Source of the DNA: Nocardioides seonyuensis
GTDB taxonomy: Bacteria; Actinomycetota; Actinomycetes; Propionibacteriales; Nocardioidaceae
Assembly (NCBI RefSeq): GCF_004683965.1
Contig: NZ_CP038436.1
Coordinates: 1,550,001 to 1,614,000 of the forward strand
Reading direction: 5' to 3'
Length of the DNA: 64,000 nucleotides
This document shows, one piece after another, positions 34,189 to 42,526 of the stretch. A program made the translations under genes and the position numbers. The notes beneath the pieces are model-generated. The model ran no database searches. It was given only the letters and a program-made list of their open reading frames with translations, and was not told the DNA's origin. The first letter of the stretch is position 1. Every line of letters begins with the position of its first letter.

Positions 34189-36024
34189 TTGAACACCGTC
34201 CTCATCGCCAACCGTGGCGAGATCGCGCGCCGCGTCATCCACACCGCTCGCCGCCTCGGCTGGCAGACGGTCGCGATCCACACCGACCTCGACGTCGCGG
34301 CGCTGCACGTGCAGGAGGCCGACCGCGCGGTGCGCGTCGGCTCCTACCTCGACGTCGACGAGGTCGTCGCCGCCGCCCGCGAGTCCGGGGCCGGCCACGT
34401 GCACCCCGGCTACGGGTTCCTGTCCGAGCGCTCACCCTTCGCCCGCGCGCTGGCCGACGCCGGGATCACCCTCGTCGGGCCCAGCGCGGACGTGATGGAC
34501 GCGATGGGACGCAAGGACGCCGCCCGCGAGATCGCCGTCGCAGCCGGCGTCCCCGTCGTGCCGTCGTACTCCCTCGACGACGACGCGGCGTCTCTCGCCT
34601 ATCCGGTCCTGGTGAAGGCAGCGGCGGGGGGCGGGGGCAAGGGGATGCGCGTCGTGCGCGGCGCCGCCGACCTCGCCGACGCCAAGGCCGCCGCGGCCCG
34701 CGAGGCCGCCAGCTCCTTCGGCGACGACACCCTGCTGATCGAGAAGTACGTCGAGTCCGGCCGCCACATCGAGGTCCAGGTCATGGGTGACTCCCACGGC
34801 ACCGTCCTGCACTTCTTCGAGCGCGACTGCTCCACGCAGCGGCGCCACCAGAAGGTGCTCGAGGAGGCACCCGCGCCGACGATCACCGAGGAGCAGCGCG
34901 GCGAGATCACGCGCGCCGCCGTAGCGCTCGCCCAGCAGGCCGGCTACACCAACGCGGGCACCGTCGAGTTCCTCCTCGACAACGCCACCGGCGAGTTCTA
35001 CTTCCTGGAGATGAACACCCGCCTCCAGGTCGAGCACCCGGTCACCGAGGAGGTCGCCCGGGCCCGCGGCGAGCGCGTCGACCTCGTCGAGCTCCAGCTG
35101 CTGGTCGCGACCGGTGAGGCCCTGCCGATGACGCAGGACGACATCACTCTCGAGGGCCACGCCATCGAGGCGCGCGTCTACGCCGAGGACTCCTTCAACG
35201 GCTTCCTGCCGCAGGCCGGCCGGGCCACGCACGTGGCCTGGCCGCAGGGCTCGGGTGTCCGTGTCGACCACGCCCTGGAGACCGGCCAGGACGTGTCGAC
35301 GTCCTACGACCCGATGCTCGGGAAGGTGATCGCGTGGGGCGAGGACCGGGAGATCGCCCGACGCACGCTGGTTCGCGCCCTCCACCGCACGGAGATCGCG
35401 GGCCTGACGACCAACACCGGCTTCCTGCGGGTGCTGGCAAGCTCCGAGGAGTTCCGCGACGCAAGGATCGACACCGCCTGGCTCGACCACCACGACGTAC
35501 CCCCGCCCGACGACGCGCAGGCCCGGATGGCAGCGGCGGCCGCGCTGCTCCCGTCCGTGCAAGCGGGTCCGTGGCAGGCAGACGGGTGGCGGCTGGGCAG
35601 TGACCCGGCGCCGGTCATGGTCGTGGTCGGCGACGAGCTCGTGGAGGTCTCCCGCACCGGCCCCGGGCCCCACCAGTACGTCGCGGTGACGTCGGCCGCG
35701 GTCGAGGTCATCGACGCCGGCCACCGCTTCGTCTTCGACCGTCACGACCCCTTTGCCGACACCGCGGCGGGGGTGGGCGACGGGAGGATCACCGCGCCGA
35801 TGCCCGGCACCGTGCTGTCCGTGGCCGTCGAGGTCGGGCAGGACGTGGCCGAGGGTGAGACGCTGGGGGCCATGGAGGCGATGAAGATGGAGCTCGCGCT
35901 CAAGGCTCCCTTCGCCGGCACCGTCACCGAGGTCGGCGCCGCCGCGGGTGACCAGGTCAAGCTCGGCGCGGCCCTGTTCGTGGTGGAGCCGGCCGACTTC
36001 CGTCATGCAGAAGGTGAGCTATGA
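34189..36024 (+). CDS. accA1: Methylcrotonyl-CoA carboxylase, biotin carboxylase/carrier (alpha) subunit
   Basis: 611 residues from TTG 34189, with AAGGAG 7 nt upstream. Biotin carboxylase domain at 1-445: NRGEIARR, HPGYGFLSE, glycine-rich ATP loop AAAGGGGKGM, RDCSTQRRHQKVLEEAP and FLEMNTRLQVEHPVTE. A middle linking domain follows, and the C-terminal biotinyl domain has EAMKMEL with biotinylated K566. ATP-dependent carboxylation of the carrier biotin feeds the beta subunit. Its stop overlaps the lyase start by 4 nt. Confidence 0.93.
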   Translation: MNTVLIANRGEIARRVIHTARRLGWQTVAIHTDLDVAALHVQEADRAVRVGSYLDVDEVVAAARESGAGHVHPGYGFLSERSPFARALADAGITLVGPSADVMDAMGRKDAAREIAVAAGVPVVPSYSLDDDAASLAYPVLVKAAAGGGGKGMRVVRGAADLADAKAAAAREAASSFGDDTLLIEKYVESGRHIEVQVMGDSHGTVLHFFERDCSTQRRHQKVLEEAPAPTITEEQRGEITRAAVALAQQAGYTNAGTVEFLLDNATGEFYFLEMNTRLQVEHPVTEEVARARGERVDLVELQLLVATGEALPMTQDDITLEGHAIEARVYAEDSFNGFLPQAGRATHVAWPQGSGVRVDHALETGQDVSTSYDPMLGKVIAWGEDREIARRTLVRALHRTEIAGLTTNTGFLRVLASSEEFRDARIDTAWLDHHDVPPPDDAQARMAAAAALLPSVQAGPWQADGWRLGSDPAPVMVVVGDELVEVSRTGPGPHQYVAVTSAAVEVIDAGHRFVFDRHDPFADTAAGVGDGRITAPMPGTVLSVAVEVGQDVAEGETLGAMEAMKMELALKAPFAGTVTEVGAAAGDQVKLGAALFVVEPADFRHAEGEL

Positions 36025-36992
36025 GCTCGACATCGCATGACGGATCGCGCCCACTGCCCATGACCGTCCCGGCCCAGGGGCTGCCGACCAGCGTCACGAT
36101 CTACGAGGTCGGCCCGCGCGACGGCCTGCAGAACGAGAAGACGATCGTCCCGGTCGAGGTCAAGGCCGAGTTCGTCGCTCGCCTGCTCTCGGCCGGGCTG
36201 CCGGTCGTGGAGGCGACGAGCTTCGTGCACCCGAAGTGGGTGCCGCAGCTCGCCGATGCCGCCGAGCTCATCCCGATGCTCGGCTCCGGTGGTCGTGCCT
36301 GCCCGGTGCTCGTGCCCAACGAGCGCGGCCTCGACCGCGCCCTCGAGCTGGGCATGGAGCGCATCGCGATCTTCGGCAGCGCCACCGAGACCTTCGCCCA
36401 GAAGAACCTCAACCGCAGCCTCGACGGCCAGCTCGAGATGTTCGAGCCGACCGTCGCCCGGGCACTCGAGGCCGGGATGGACGTCCGCGCCTACGTCTCC
36501 ATGTGCTTCGGCGACCCCTGGGAGGGAGCGGTCCCGGTCGAGCAGGTCGTCACGGTCGGCAAGCGGCTCCTCGACCTCGGCGCCAGCCAGCTCAGCCTCG
36601 GCGACACGATCGGTGTGGCCACCCCCGGCCACGTGACGGCCCTGCTCGAGGCGTTCGGCGACGCCGGGATCGGCTGCGACCGGCTGGCCATGCACTTCCA
36701 CGACACCTACGGGCAGGCGCTGGCCAACACCTACTCCGCCCTCCGGTCGGGAGTCACGACCTACGACGCGAGCGCCGGCGGCCTGGGCGGTTGTCCCTAT
36801 GCCAAGAGCGCGACCGGCAACCTCGCCACCGAGGACCTCGTGTGGATGCTCGACGGGCTCGGGATCGACCACGGCGTCGACCTCGGCGCCGTGGTGGAGA
36901 CGAGCGTGTGGATGGCCGGTGAGCTCGGCCGCCCGAGCCCCAGCGCCGTCGTACGTGCCCTCGGAGGCGCGCCCCTAGACTCACCCGCATGA
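36021..36992 (+). CDS. Hydroxymethylglutaryl-CoA lyase
   Basis: 323 residues, TIM-barrel lyase of the HMGL-like family. VGPRDGLQNE carries the metal and substrate residues, MHFHDTYGQAL the histidine metal ligands, and GGLGGCPYAKSATGN the active-site cysteine signature. It splits HMG-CoA into acetyl-CoA and acetoacetate, the last step of leucine breakdown. The isovaleryl-CoA dehydrogenase and methylglutaconyl-CoA hydratase of the pathway are not in the window. It is coupled to both neighbours by 4-nt overlaps; the end of the gene also contains the -10 box of the following sulfotransferase gene. Confidence 0.92.
   Translation: MSSTSHDGSRPLPMTVPAQGLPTSVTIYEVGPRDGLQNEKTIVPVEVKAEFVARLLSAGLPVVEATSFVHPKWVPQLADAAELIPMLGSGGRACPVLVPNERGLDRALELGMERIAIFGSATETFAQKNLNRSLDGQLEMFEPTVARALEAGMDVRAYVSMCFGDPWEGAVPVEQVVTVGKRLLDLGASQLSLGDTIGVATPGHVTALLEAFGDAGIGCDRLAMHFHDTYGQALANTYSALRSGVTTYDASAGGLGGCPYAKSATGNLATEDLVWMLDGLGIDHGVDLGAVVETSVWMAGELGRPSPSAVVRALGGAPLDSPA
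36976..36981 (+). promoter_or_regulatory. -10 box of the sulfotransferase-like operon
   Basis: TAGACT inside the lyase 3' end, 7 nt before ATG 36989, so the next genes can be read independently of the leucine operon. Confidence 0.45.
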
Positions 36993-38077
36993 GCCGCGTC
37001 GTCCACCTCCACATCGGCGCTCCCAAGACCGGGACGACCTACCTGCAGGACAGGCTGAGGCTCAACGCCCCCACGCTCGCCCAGCACGGCCTCGTGATCC
37101 CCGCACCCAACCGGTTCGTCGATGCCGACCTGTTCCACTTCCGCGCGGCGCTCGACCTCCTCGACCAGGACTGGGGCGGTCCGCCCGGGCACGCCCGCGG
37201 GGCCTGGGACGCCATGGTCAAGCGCGTCAACCGGGCCCGCGGCTCGGTCGTGATCAGCCACGAGATCCTCGCCCCCGCCAAGCCCGACAAGATCGCCAAG
37301 GCGATGAACGACCTCGCCGGCAACGAGATCCACATCGTCTACTCCGCGCGCGACCTCGGTCGTCAGCTCCCCGCCGCCTGGCAGGAGTCCATCAAGCAGG
37401 GCCGCAAGTGGTCGTTCGCCCGCTTCCTCAACAAGGTCGAGCGATCGAGCCCGTGGTTCAGCCGGGCGATGGACCTCCCCAACGTCCTCTCCCAGTGGGG
37501 GGCCAAGCTGCCTCCCGAGCGCATCCACGTCGTCACCGTGCCCCACGACCGCGGCCCCACCGGCAACGAGCTGTGGCTTCGGTTCTGCCGCGCCTTCGGC
37601 ATCGACCCCGCCTGGGCGCCGCTCGACTCCGAGCGCGACAACCGCTCCCTCGGCATCGCCGAGACGTCCCTGCTGCGCCGGCTCAACCGACGCCTGGAGC
37701 TCGGCGTCTGGCGCGAGCCGGTCTACGACTCGCTGATCCGCGAGCTGCTCGCCCAGGAGGTGCTGGTCGCCCGCAACACCCTGCCGGTGCGCCTGCCCCC
37801 TGACCGCTACGACTTCGCCGAGGAGCGCGCCGAGCACTGGATCGAGTGGATCAAGGGCAGCGGTGTCGACGTCATCGGCGACCCCGAGGACCTGCGCCCG
37901 CGCCGGCCCGGCCCCGAGGAGAAGTGGCACAACCCCGACCGGGTGCGCGCCAAGCTCGAGCTCGGCGCCGCCCTCGACGCCCTGACGGTGATGACCCAGG
38001 AGGCCGCGGCAAGCCGGTCCGAGGACGGCCTCGGCGGTCGGCTGCGCGACACCGCCCGCCGGCTGCGCGACCGTTGA
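36989..38077 (+). CDS. Sulfotransferase-like protein 1
   Basis: 362 residues. The N-terminal LHIGAPKTGTTYLQDRL is a 5'-phosphosulfate-binding loop as in PAPS-dependent sulfotransferases. The VISHEIL and HIVYSARDLGRQLPAAWQE blocks correspond to the 3'-phosphate-binding region, with the conserved Arg/Ser. No membrane helix. The acceptor is unknown; lipid or glycan acceptors are plausible. It is homologous to the gene at 39228 throughout and overlaps the following gene by 4 nt (TTGA). Confidence 0.75.
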   Translation: MSRVVHLHIGAPKTGTTYLQDRLRLNAPTLAQHGLVIPAPNRFVDADLFHFRAALDLLDQDWGGPPGHARGAWDAMVKRVNRARGSVVISHEILAPAKPDKIAKAMNDLAGNEIHIVYSARDLGRQLPAAWQESIKQGRKWSFARFLNKVERSSPWFSRAMDLPNVLSQWGAKLPPERIHVVTVPHDRGPTGNELWLRFCRAFGIDPAWAPLDSERDNRSLGIAETSLLRRLNRRLELGVWREPVYDSLIRELLAQEVLVARNTLPVRLPPDRYDFAEERAEHWIEWIKGSGVDVIGDPEDLRPRRPGPEEKWHNPDRVRAKLELGAALDALTVMTQEAAASRSEDGLGGRLRDTARRLRDR

Positions 38078-39231
38078 CCGGCCCGACAGCCGTCCGAGCA
38101 GCCGGTGCGACTCGGGCATGGGGCTGGGTGGCCCACCTGCGCTCCGGAGGTACGACACCCTGGTCGCGGTGGAGCGGCGAGGCAGCTGCTGCCGGGCGCG
38201 TGCTGCCCGGCGCCCAGCAGCTCGAGCTGCTCCGCCGCGTCAACGAGTCGCTGGCGACCGGCCACGCCGCGGACGCGTCCACCGAGGCATCGACGCGGCT
38301 CGCCGACAGGGTGCTGAGCGCCCCCGCCGCCGGCCGGGGCAAGCCCGACCTCGCCCTCGCCGGCGTGGGCACCCACGACTTCGGCCCCCGCCCGGTCGAT
38401 CCCGGGGAGCTCCCTGCCCGGGAGCTGGTCCGCGTCGCGACGACGCTGCTCGCCGAGGACCTCGTGGCGCTCGGCGTGGCCCCCGAGCGCGAGCCGCTCG
38501 GCAGGCCGTGGCGGCGACGCCACCGGCTCATCGGCGACCCCTTCGTCGTCGGGCGCCTGACCCCGGTGCTCAAGGCCCGCGGTCGTCCGCAGGGCGGGCC
38601 GCTCCCCCACGTCGTGGTCGCGGCCGGACCGATGGACGAGCTGCTCGCGCACACCTGGACCCAGCGGTGCTTCGAGCACGGCACCATGCCGTGGCTCGAC
38701 TGGCTGCGCTACTGGCGCGAGCGCGACCAGCTGCCGCCGCGGCTCGACCTCGCCACCGCCGCCGCCCGCTGGACCCACCAGCCCCGGCAGGTGCGCATCG
38801 TGACCGACCGCTCCCGCCTGGCCAGCGAGCTGGGCGTGCGGCGCGTCCCGCCGGTGACCCTCCCCGGCGCCGATGCCGCCGAGCTCTCCCGCAGGGTCGC
38901 CGCCCTGGTGGGGCTGCTCGTGCCCGCCGACCGGCGGCCCGCGCTGATGTCGCGGACGTGGCTCCCCCGGATCCCGCCCACCGACACCGCGCCGGTCGTC
39001 GTACCCCCCGGCGAGCGCGAGTGGATCGAGCGGGCGGCGGACCGGGTGGCTCGTCAGGTGCGCCGCGCTGGCTACCCTGTCGTGGGCGACCTGGCCGACC
39101 TCGCGCCGCGCTTCTCGGCCACGTCCGTCACGGACGCTGGGCTCGATCCGCGAGAGCTCGACGGCCGCGTGCTCGACCTGGCCGTGCGCATGCTGATCGA
39201 GGGCAACACCGAGGGGAGGGAGGGCCGATGA
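38074..39231 (+). CDS. Divergent sulfotransferase-like paralogue lacking the PAPS loop
   Basis: 385 residues from TTG 38074, whose last three bases with the next A (TTGA) overlap the previous stop; no other start fits the coupling. I align PHVVVAAGPMDELLAHTWTQ, the WLDWLRYW segment and RRAGYPVVGDLADLAP with HIVYSARDLGRQLPAAWQE, FARFLNKVE and GSGVDVIGDPEDLRP of the flanking paralogues. The N-terminal GxPKTGT loop is absent and the R/S pair of the phosphate site is replaced. It therefore looks like a non-catalytic member, perhaps a partner subunit. The homology is judged by eye. Confidence 0.6.
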   Translation: MTGPTAVRAAGATRAWGWVAHLRSGGTTPWSRWSGEAAAAGRVLPGAQQLELLRRVNESLATGHAADASTEASTRLADRVLSAPAAGRGKPDLALAGVGTHDFGPRPVDPGELPARELVRVATTLLAEDLVALGVAPEREPLGRPWRRRHRLIGDPFVVGRLTPVLKARGRPQGGPLPHVVVAAGPMDELLAHTWTQRCFEHGTMPWLDWLRYWRERDQLPPRLDLATAAARWTHQPRQVRIVTDRSRLASELGVRRVPPVTLPGADAAELSRRVAALVGLLVPADRRPALMSRTWLPRIPPTDTAPVVVPPGEREWIERAADRVARQVRRAGYPVVGDLADLAPRFSATSVTDAGLDPRELDGRVLDLAVRMLIEGNTEGREGR

Positions 39232-40430
39232 CGCGCAAGGTGCTGCTGCACGTCGGCTCCCCCAAGACCGGCACCTCCCACCTCCAGGACGTGCTCTTCC
39301 GCCACCAGCACCTCCTGCGCGACCACGGCATCCTCTACCCCGCAGATCGCTTCGACGCCCACTTCCTGGCCGCTCTCGACCTGATGAAGCTTCCGTGGGG
39401 CGGCCTGGAGACGCAGGCCGTCGGTGCCTGGGAGCGACTGGCCGACCAGGTGCGCGACTGGCCGGGCACGTCCATCATCAGCCACGAGATCCTGGCGGTC
39501 GCCTCGGCCACCCAGGCCCAGCAGGCGATCGACTCGCTCGGCGACGCCGAGGTCCACCTGGTGCTGTCTGCGCGGGACCTCGTGCGCCAGATCCCCGCCG
39601 AGTGGCAGGAGAACGTCAAGCACCGCAGCCACGTCACCTACGCGCGGTTCCTCGAGCAGATCCGCGACCCCGGTCGCGAGACGCGGATCGGCTCGTGGTT
39701 CTGGGGCGCCCAGGAGGTGCCCGACATCCTGGCCCGGTGGGGGTCGTCGCTGCCACCGGAGCGGGTCCACGTCGTCACCGTGCCGCCGCCCGGCGCCGAG
39801 CGCGACGAGCTGTGGCGTCGCTTCAGCCGCACCTTCGGGCTCGACGACCTGCCGCTGGACCTGACCCCCGAGCGGGCCAACCCCTCGCTCGGTGTCCCGG
39901 AGACGGCGCTGCTGCGCCGCGTCAACGCGCGGTTCACCTCGATCGTGGCGCCGCCCGACTACCGCCACCTGGTGCGCGAGGTGCTCGCCCACCAGACGCT
40001 GTCGCACCGTGAGAGCGCCGCCCGGCTCACGCTGCCGCCGCTCGCCCACGAGTGGGCCCAGGACCTCTCCCGCAGCTGGATCGCCGAGATCGAACGCCAA
40101 GGGTACGACGTCGTCGGTGACCTCACCGACCTGATCGGCGCCCCGGCCGGGGAGTGGAACGACCCCGATGCCGTGGCAGCCAGGGACCTCCTCCCGCCGG
40201 CCGTGGACGCGATCGGGGCGCTGCTGGTGGAGGGCGCCCGGCTGCGCGACGTCGAGGAGCGGCTCCACGGCGAGATCCGGGAGCTGAGGGGTGAGCTCGA
40301 CCGGGCCCGGCAGACGGTGTCCCACCGCCTGCGGCGCAAGGTCGTCGCGTCGCTGGAGGGCAGCGCGGCGGGGCGAGGAGCGCTCGACTTCTACCGGCGG
40401 TTGCGGGGCAGGAGCTCGCGGTCGGCGTAG
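39228..40430 (+). CDS. Sulfotransferase-like protein 2
   Basis: 400 residues from ATG 39228, with a GAGGGAGGG ribosome site and a 4-nt overlap with the preceding stop. The PAPS loop LHVGSPKTGTSHLQ is intact, then IISHEIL and HLVLSARDLVRQIPAEWQE. An extra C-terminal coiled coil (RDVEERLHGEIRELRGELD) precedes a basic tail. It closes the three-gene run. Its last 40 nt are also the end of the convergent EcsC gene. Confidence 0.75.
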   Translation: MTRKVLLHVGSPKTGTSHLQDVLFRHQHLLRDHGILYPADRFDAHFLAALDLMKLPWGGLETQAVGAWERLADQVRDWPGTSIISHEILAVASATQAQQAIDSLGDAEVHLVLSARDLVRQIPAEWQENVKHRSHVTYARFLEQIRDPGRETRIGSWFWGAQEVPDILARWGSSLPPERVHVVTVPPPGAERDELWRRFSRTFGLDDLPLDLTPERANPSLGVPETALLRRVNARFTSIVAPPDYRHLVREVLAHQTLSHRESAARLTLPPLAHEWAQDLSRSWIAEIERQGYDVVGDLTDLIGAPAGEWNDPDAVAARDLLPPAVDAIGALLVEGARLRDVEERLHGEIRELRGELDRARQTVSHRLRRKVVASLEGSAAGRGALDFYRRLRGRSSRSA

Positions 40431-41071
40431 CGCCCGATCCGCCAGGTCGCGATGCCGTCGGCGCTCGCGCCGACGACGCCACCGACGACCGGGACCTTGC
40501 GGCCGATGGTGACCGCCAGGCGCTTGCCGGCGACGCGGGTGATGAGCTGGGTGGCCACGACGGCGGCGATCGCCTCGTCCCACCGGGCGTCGGCCTCGGG
40601 GGCGGTGGCCAGGGCCAGCGGCCGCGCGGGGAGCTTCTTCTGCTTGATGAGGCCGTCGACCTCGTCCTCGCCGAGCAGCAGCGCGAGGATGGCGTTGCGC
40701 ACGCGCGGGTCGGCGAGGTCGTAGCCCCGCAGGTGGGCGATGCCGGCCACCATGCGGCACTGGATCACCGCGAGGCCGGCAACGTTGGCCGGGATCGTGA
40801 CGGCCGCGGTGACCAGGCCGCCGATGTTGGTGATGAAACCCTGAGCGCCGGCGATGCGGACGTTGTTCTCGATGACCTCGTGGATAGCCCGATCGACGTC
40901 ACCGTGCTGCTCGGCGAGCTGCTTGTCGGCCGCCTTGGCTGCGCCCGGCAGCGGACCCACCCCGTCGATCGCGCGGTTGAGCGCCTCGCGGACGAATCCG
41001 GTGGTCATCCCCGGTGCCAGGTCCTGGATCCTGGGTGCCAGCTGACGTGCGACGGTCGCCTTGATTCCCAT
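40391..41071 (-). CDS. EcsC-family protein
   Basis: 226 residues. The block GFITNIGGLVTAAVTIPANVAG, followed by IQCRMVAGIAHLRGYDL and VRNAILALLLG, is the EcsC family pattern; two hydrophobic spans could touch the membrane. The molecular role is unknown; the name derives from an ABC-transporter-linked protein of Bacillus. ATG 41071 follows TAGGAT (41079-41084) by 7 nt. Its 3' end overlaps the convergent sulfotransferase gene by 40 nt. Confidence 0.8.
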   Translation of the reverse strand: MGIKATVARQLAPRIQDLAPGMTTGFVREALNRAIDGVGPLPGAAKAADKQLAEQHGDVDRAIHEVIENNVRIAGAQGFITNIGGLVTAAVTIPANVAGLAVIQCRMVAGIAHLRGYDLADPRVRNAILALLLGEDEVDGLIKQKKLPARPLALATAPEADARWDEAIAAVVATQLITRVAGKRLAVTIGRKVPVVGGVVGASADGIATWRIGRYADRELLPRNRR

Positions 41072-41125
41072 GCATCCGATCCTAGGGGTTGCTCCCAGCG
41101 GCCCCTCGCTCTTCCCGCCACGGCC

Positions 41126-41182
41126 GCTACCGAACGGTACGGGGGCCGATGGGCGCCGCGGACCCCGCGACTGTTCGGTAGC
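41126..41182. repeat. Hairpin repeat, copy 4
   Basis: Arms GCTACCGAACGGT (41126-41138) and 41170-41182 pair at 12 of 13 positions, the exception being a G-T wobble. The core is again 53 nt. Here it lies between divergent promoters, so it cannot be a terminator for either gene. Confidence 0.8.
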
Positions 41183-41219
41183 TCGGCTCTCGACGACGAT
41201 CGCCGGCGGGATCGTGGTC

Positions 41220-41225
41220 TAGCGT
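41220..41225 (+). promoter_or_regulatory. -10 box of aat
   Basis: TAGCGT, 6 nt before GTG 41232. Confidence 0.5.
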
Positions 41226-41231
41226 GCCATC

Positions 41232-41918
41232 GTGCCCGTCGAGCCCGACCCCACGCCGTGGGCGTTCCCTCCCCCCGATCGCTGGGATCCCAGCGACGAC
41301 CTGGTCGCCCTGGGCGCCGACCTGGCTCCCGGCACGCTGCTGGCGGCCTACCGCGCCGGTCTGTTCCCCATGCCGACCGACTTCGACGGCGAGGCGATGG
41401 GCTGGTTCTCCCCGACCCGCCGCGGCGTGCTGCCGCTCGACAACCTCCGCGTGACGCGTTCGCTGCGCCGCTCGGCGCGCACCTTCGAGATCCGCGTCGA
41501 CACCGCGTTCGACCAGGTGGTCGCCGAGTGCGGCCACCCCGACCGGCCCGACGGCTGGATCACCCCCGAGTTCCGCGAGGCCTACGGGCTGCTCCACCGG
41601 ATGGGGTGGGCCCACTCGGTGGAGGCGTGGCGCGACGGGCGACTGGCCGGCGGGCTGTACGGCGTCGCCGTTGGCGGGCTGTTCGCGGGCGAGTCGATGT
41701 TCCACACCGAGCGCGACGCCTCCAAGGTGGCGCTGGTGGGGCTGGTCGACCTGCTCTCCGACGAGCACGCCGCCGACCGGGTCCTGGACGTGCAGTGGGT
41801 GACCCCGCACCTGGCCACCCTCGGCGTCGTCGCGCGGTCGCGGGCGTCGTACCTCGCCTCGCTCCGACGTGCGCTGGAGCTCCCGGAGCCGCTGGGGCTC
41901 GTCGCACCTGCTCGGTAG
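41232..41918 (+). CDS. aat: Leucyl/phenylalanyl-tRNA-protein transferase
   Basis: 228 residues, the usual length. Family signatures LAAYRAGLFPMP, WFSPTRRGVLPLD, GWITPEFREAY, GLYGVAVGGLFAGESMFH and VQWVTPHLATLG are all present. It adds Leu or Phe from tRNA to proteins with N-terminal Arg or Lys, marking them for ClpS/ClpAP-type degradation. It is expressed from its own leaderless promoter and followed 9 nt later by a lipoprotein gene, which has a separate -10 box. Confidence 0.95.
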   Translation: MPVEPDPTPWAFPPPDRWDPSDDLVALGADLAPGTLLAAYRAGLFPMPTDFDGEAMGWFSPTRRGVLPLDNLRVTRSLRRSARTFEIRVDTAFDQVVAECGHPDRPDGWITPEFREAYGLLHRMGWAHSVEAWRDGRLAGGLYGVAVGGLFAGESMFHTERDASKVALVGLVDLLSDEHAADRVLDVQWVTPHLATLGVVARSRASYLASLRRALELPEPLGLVAPAR

Positions 41919-41921
41919 GGT
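41916..41921 (+). promoter_or_regulatory. -10 box of the lipoprotein gene
   Basis: TAGGGT, overlapping the aat stop codon (TAG) and 6 nt before ATG 41928. Confidence 0.45.
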
Positions 41922-41927
41922 GCGTGC

Positions 41928-42392
41928 ATGAGCCGTCGCCACCTCGCCCTGCCGCTCGTCGGCGTCCTCCTGGCTGCGACGGCCGTCGCCTGCGGCGGCA
42001 GCGACGACGCACCCACGAACGCCTCCGACAAGGACTTCTGCGAGGGACAGTCCAGCCTCATGCAGGACCTGGCGACGAGTGCCCAGAAGACGCCCGAGCC
42101 GACCGAGCTGGCCGAGCTGATCCAGGACTGGGCCGACGAGGTCGAGGAGATCGGCACCCCCGACGACATCCCCGAGGACGCCCGGGCGGGCTTCGAGACC
42201 ACGCTCGAGCAGGCCCGCGACATCTCCGCCGAGGACCTCGAGCAGGACAACCTCGACAAGCTCGGCGAGGACCTCTCGGGCGAGGCCGAGAAGCAGGCCG
42301 AGGCGTTCAACCGCTACGTCGGCGAGACGTGCGGTGACGTGTTCGGTGACCTCGACCTGCCCGAGGTGCCGGAGCTCTCCGAGAACCCGTGA
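41928..42392 (+). CDS. Putative lipoprotein, acidic, unknown function
   Basis: 154 residues. A signal peptide (SRRHLALPLVGVLLAATAVA) runs into CGGSDD, a slightly atypical lipobox. The mature part is very acidic, with two further cysteines (KDFCEGQ and GETCGD) that may form a disulfide across a helical domain. I do not recognise a family. It is probably anchored on the outer face of the membrane. Confidence 0.65.
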   Translation: MSRRHLALPLVGVLLAATAVACGGSDDAPTNASDKDFCEGQSSLMQDLATSAQKTPEPTELAELIQDWADEVEEIGTPDDIPEDARAGFETTLEQARDISAEDLEQDNLDKLGEDLSGEAEKQAEAFNRYVGETCGDVFGDLDLPEVPELSENP

Positions 42393-42464
42393 GACCCCAA
42401 GAAACTGGATGCCTTTTCGTCGATTCCGCTGACACCGGGCCGCGGCTGGGGCAACCTTGTCCTT

Positions 42465-42502
42465 GACGCCGCCCTGGTGACCCGAGACGCCAGGGCGGTG
42501 TC
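42465..42502. terminator. Hairpin terminator between convergent genes
   Basis: 13-bp stem GACGCCGCCCTGG (42465-42477) with 42490-42502, one G-T pair, followed by TTCGATTTC on the + strand. It separates the lipoprotein gene from the convergent Fpg/Nei gene. Confidence 0.7.
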
Positions 42503-42526
42503 TTCGATTTCACGGAGCTTCGCGGG

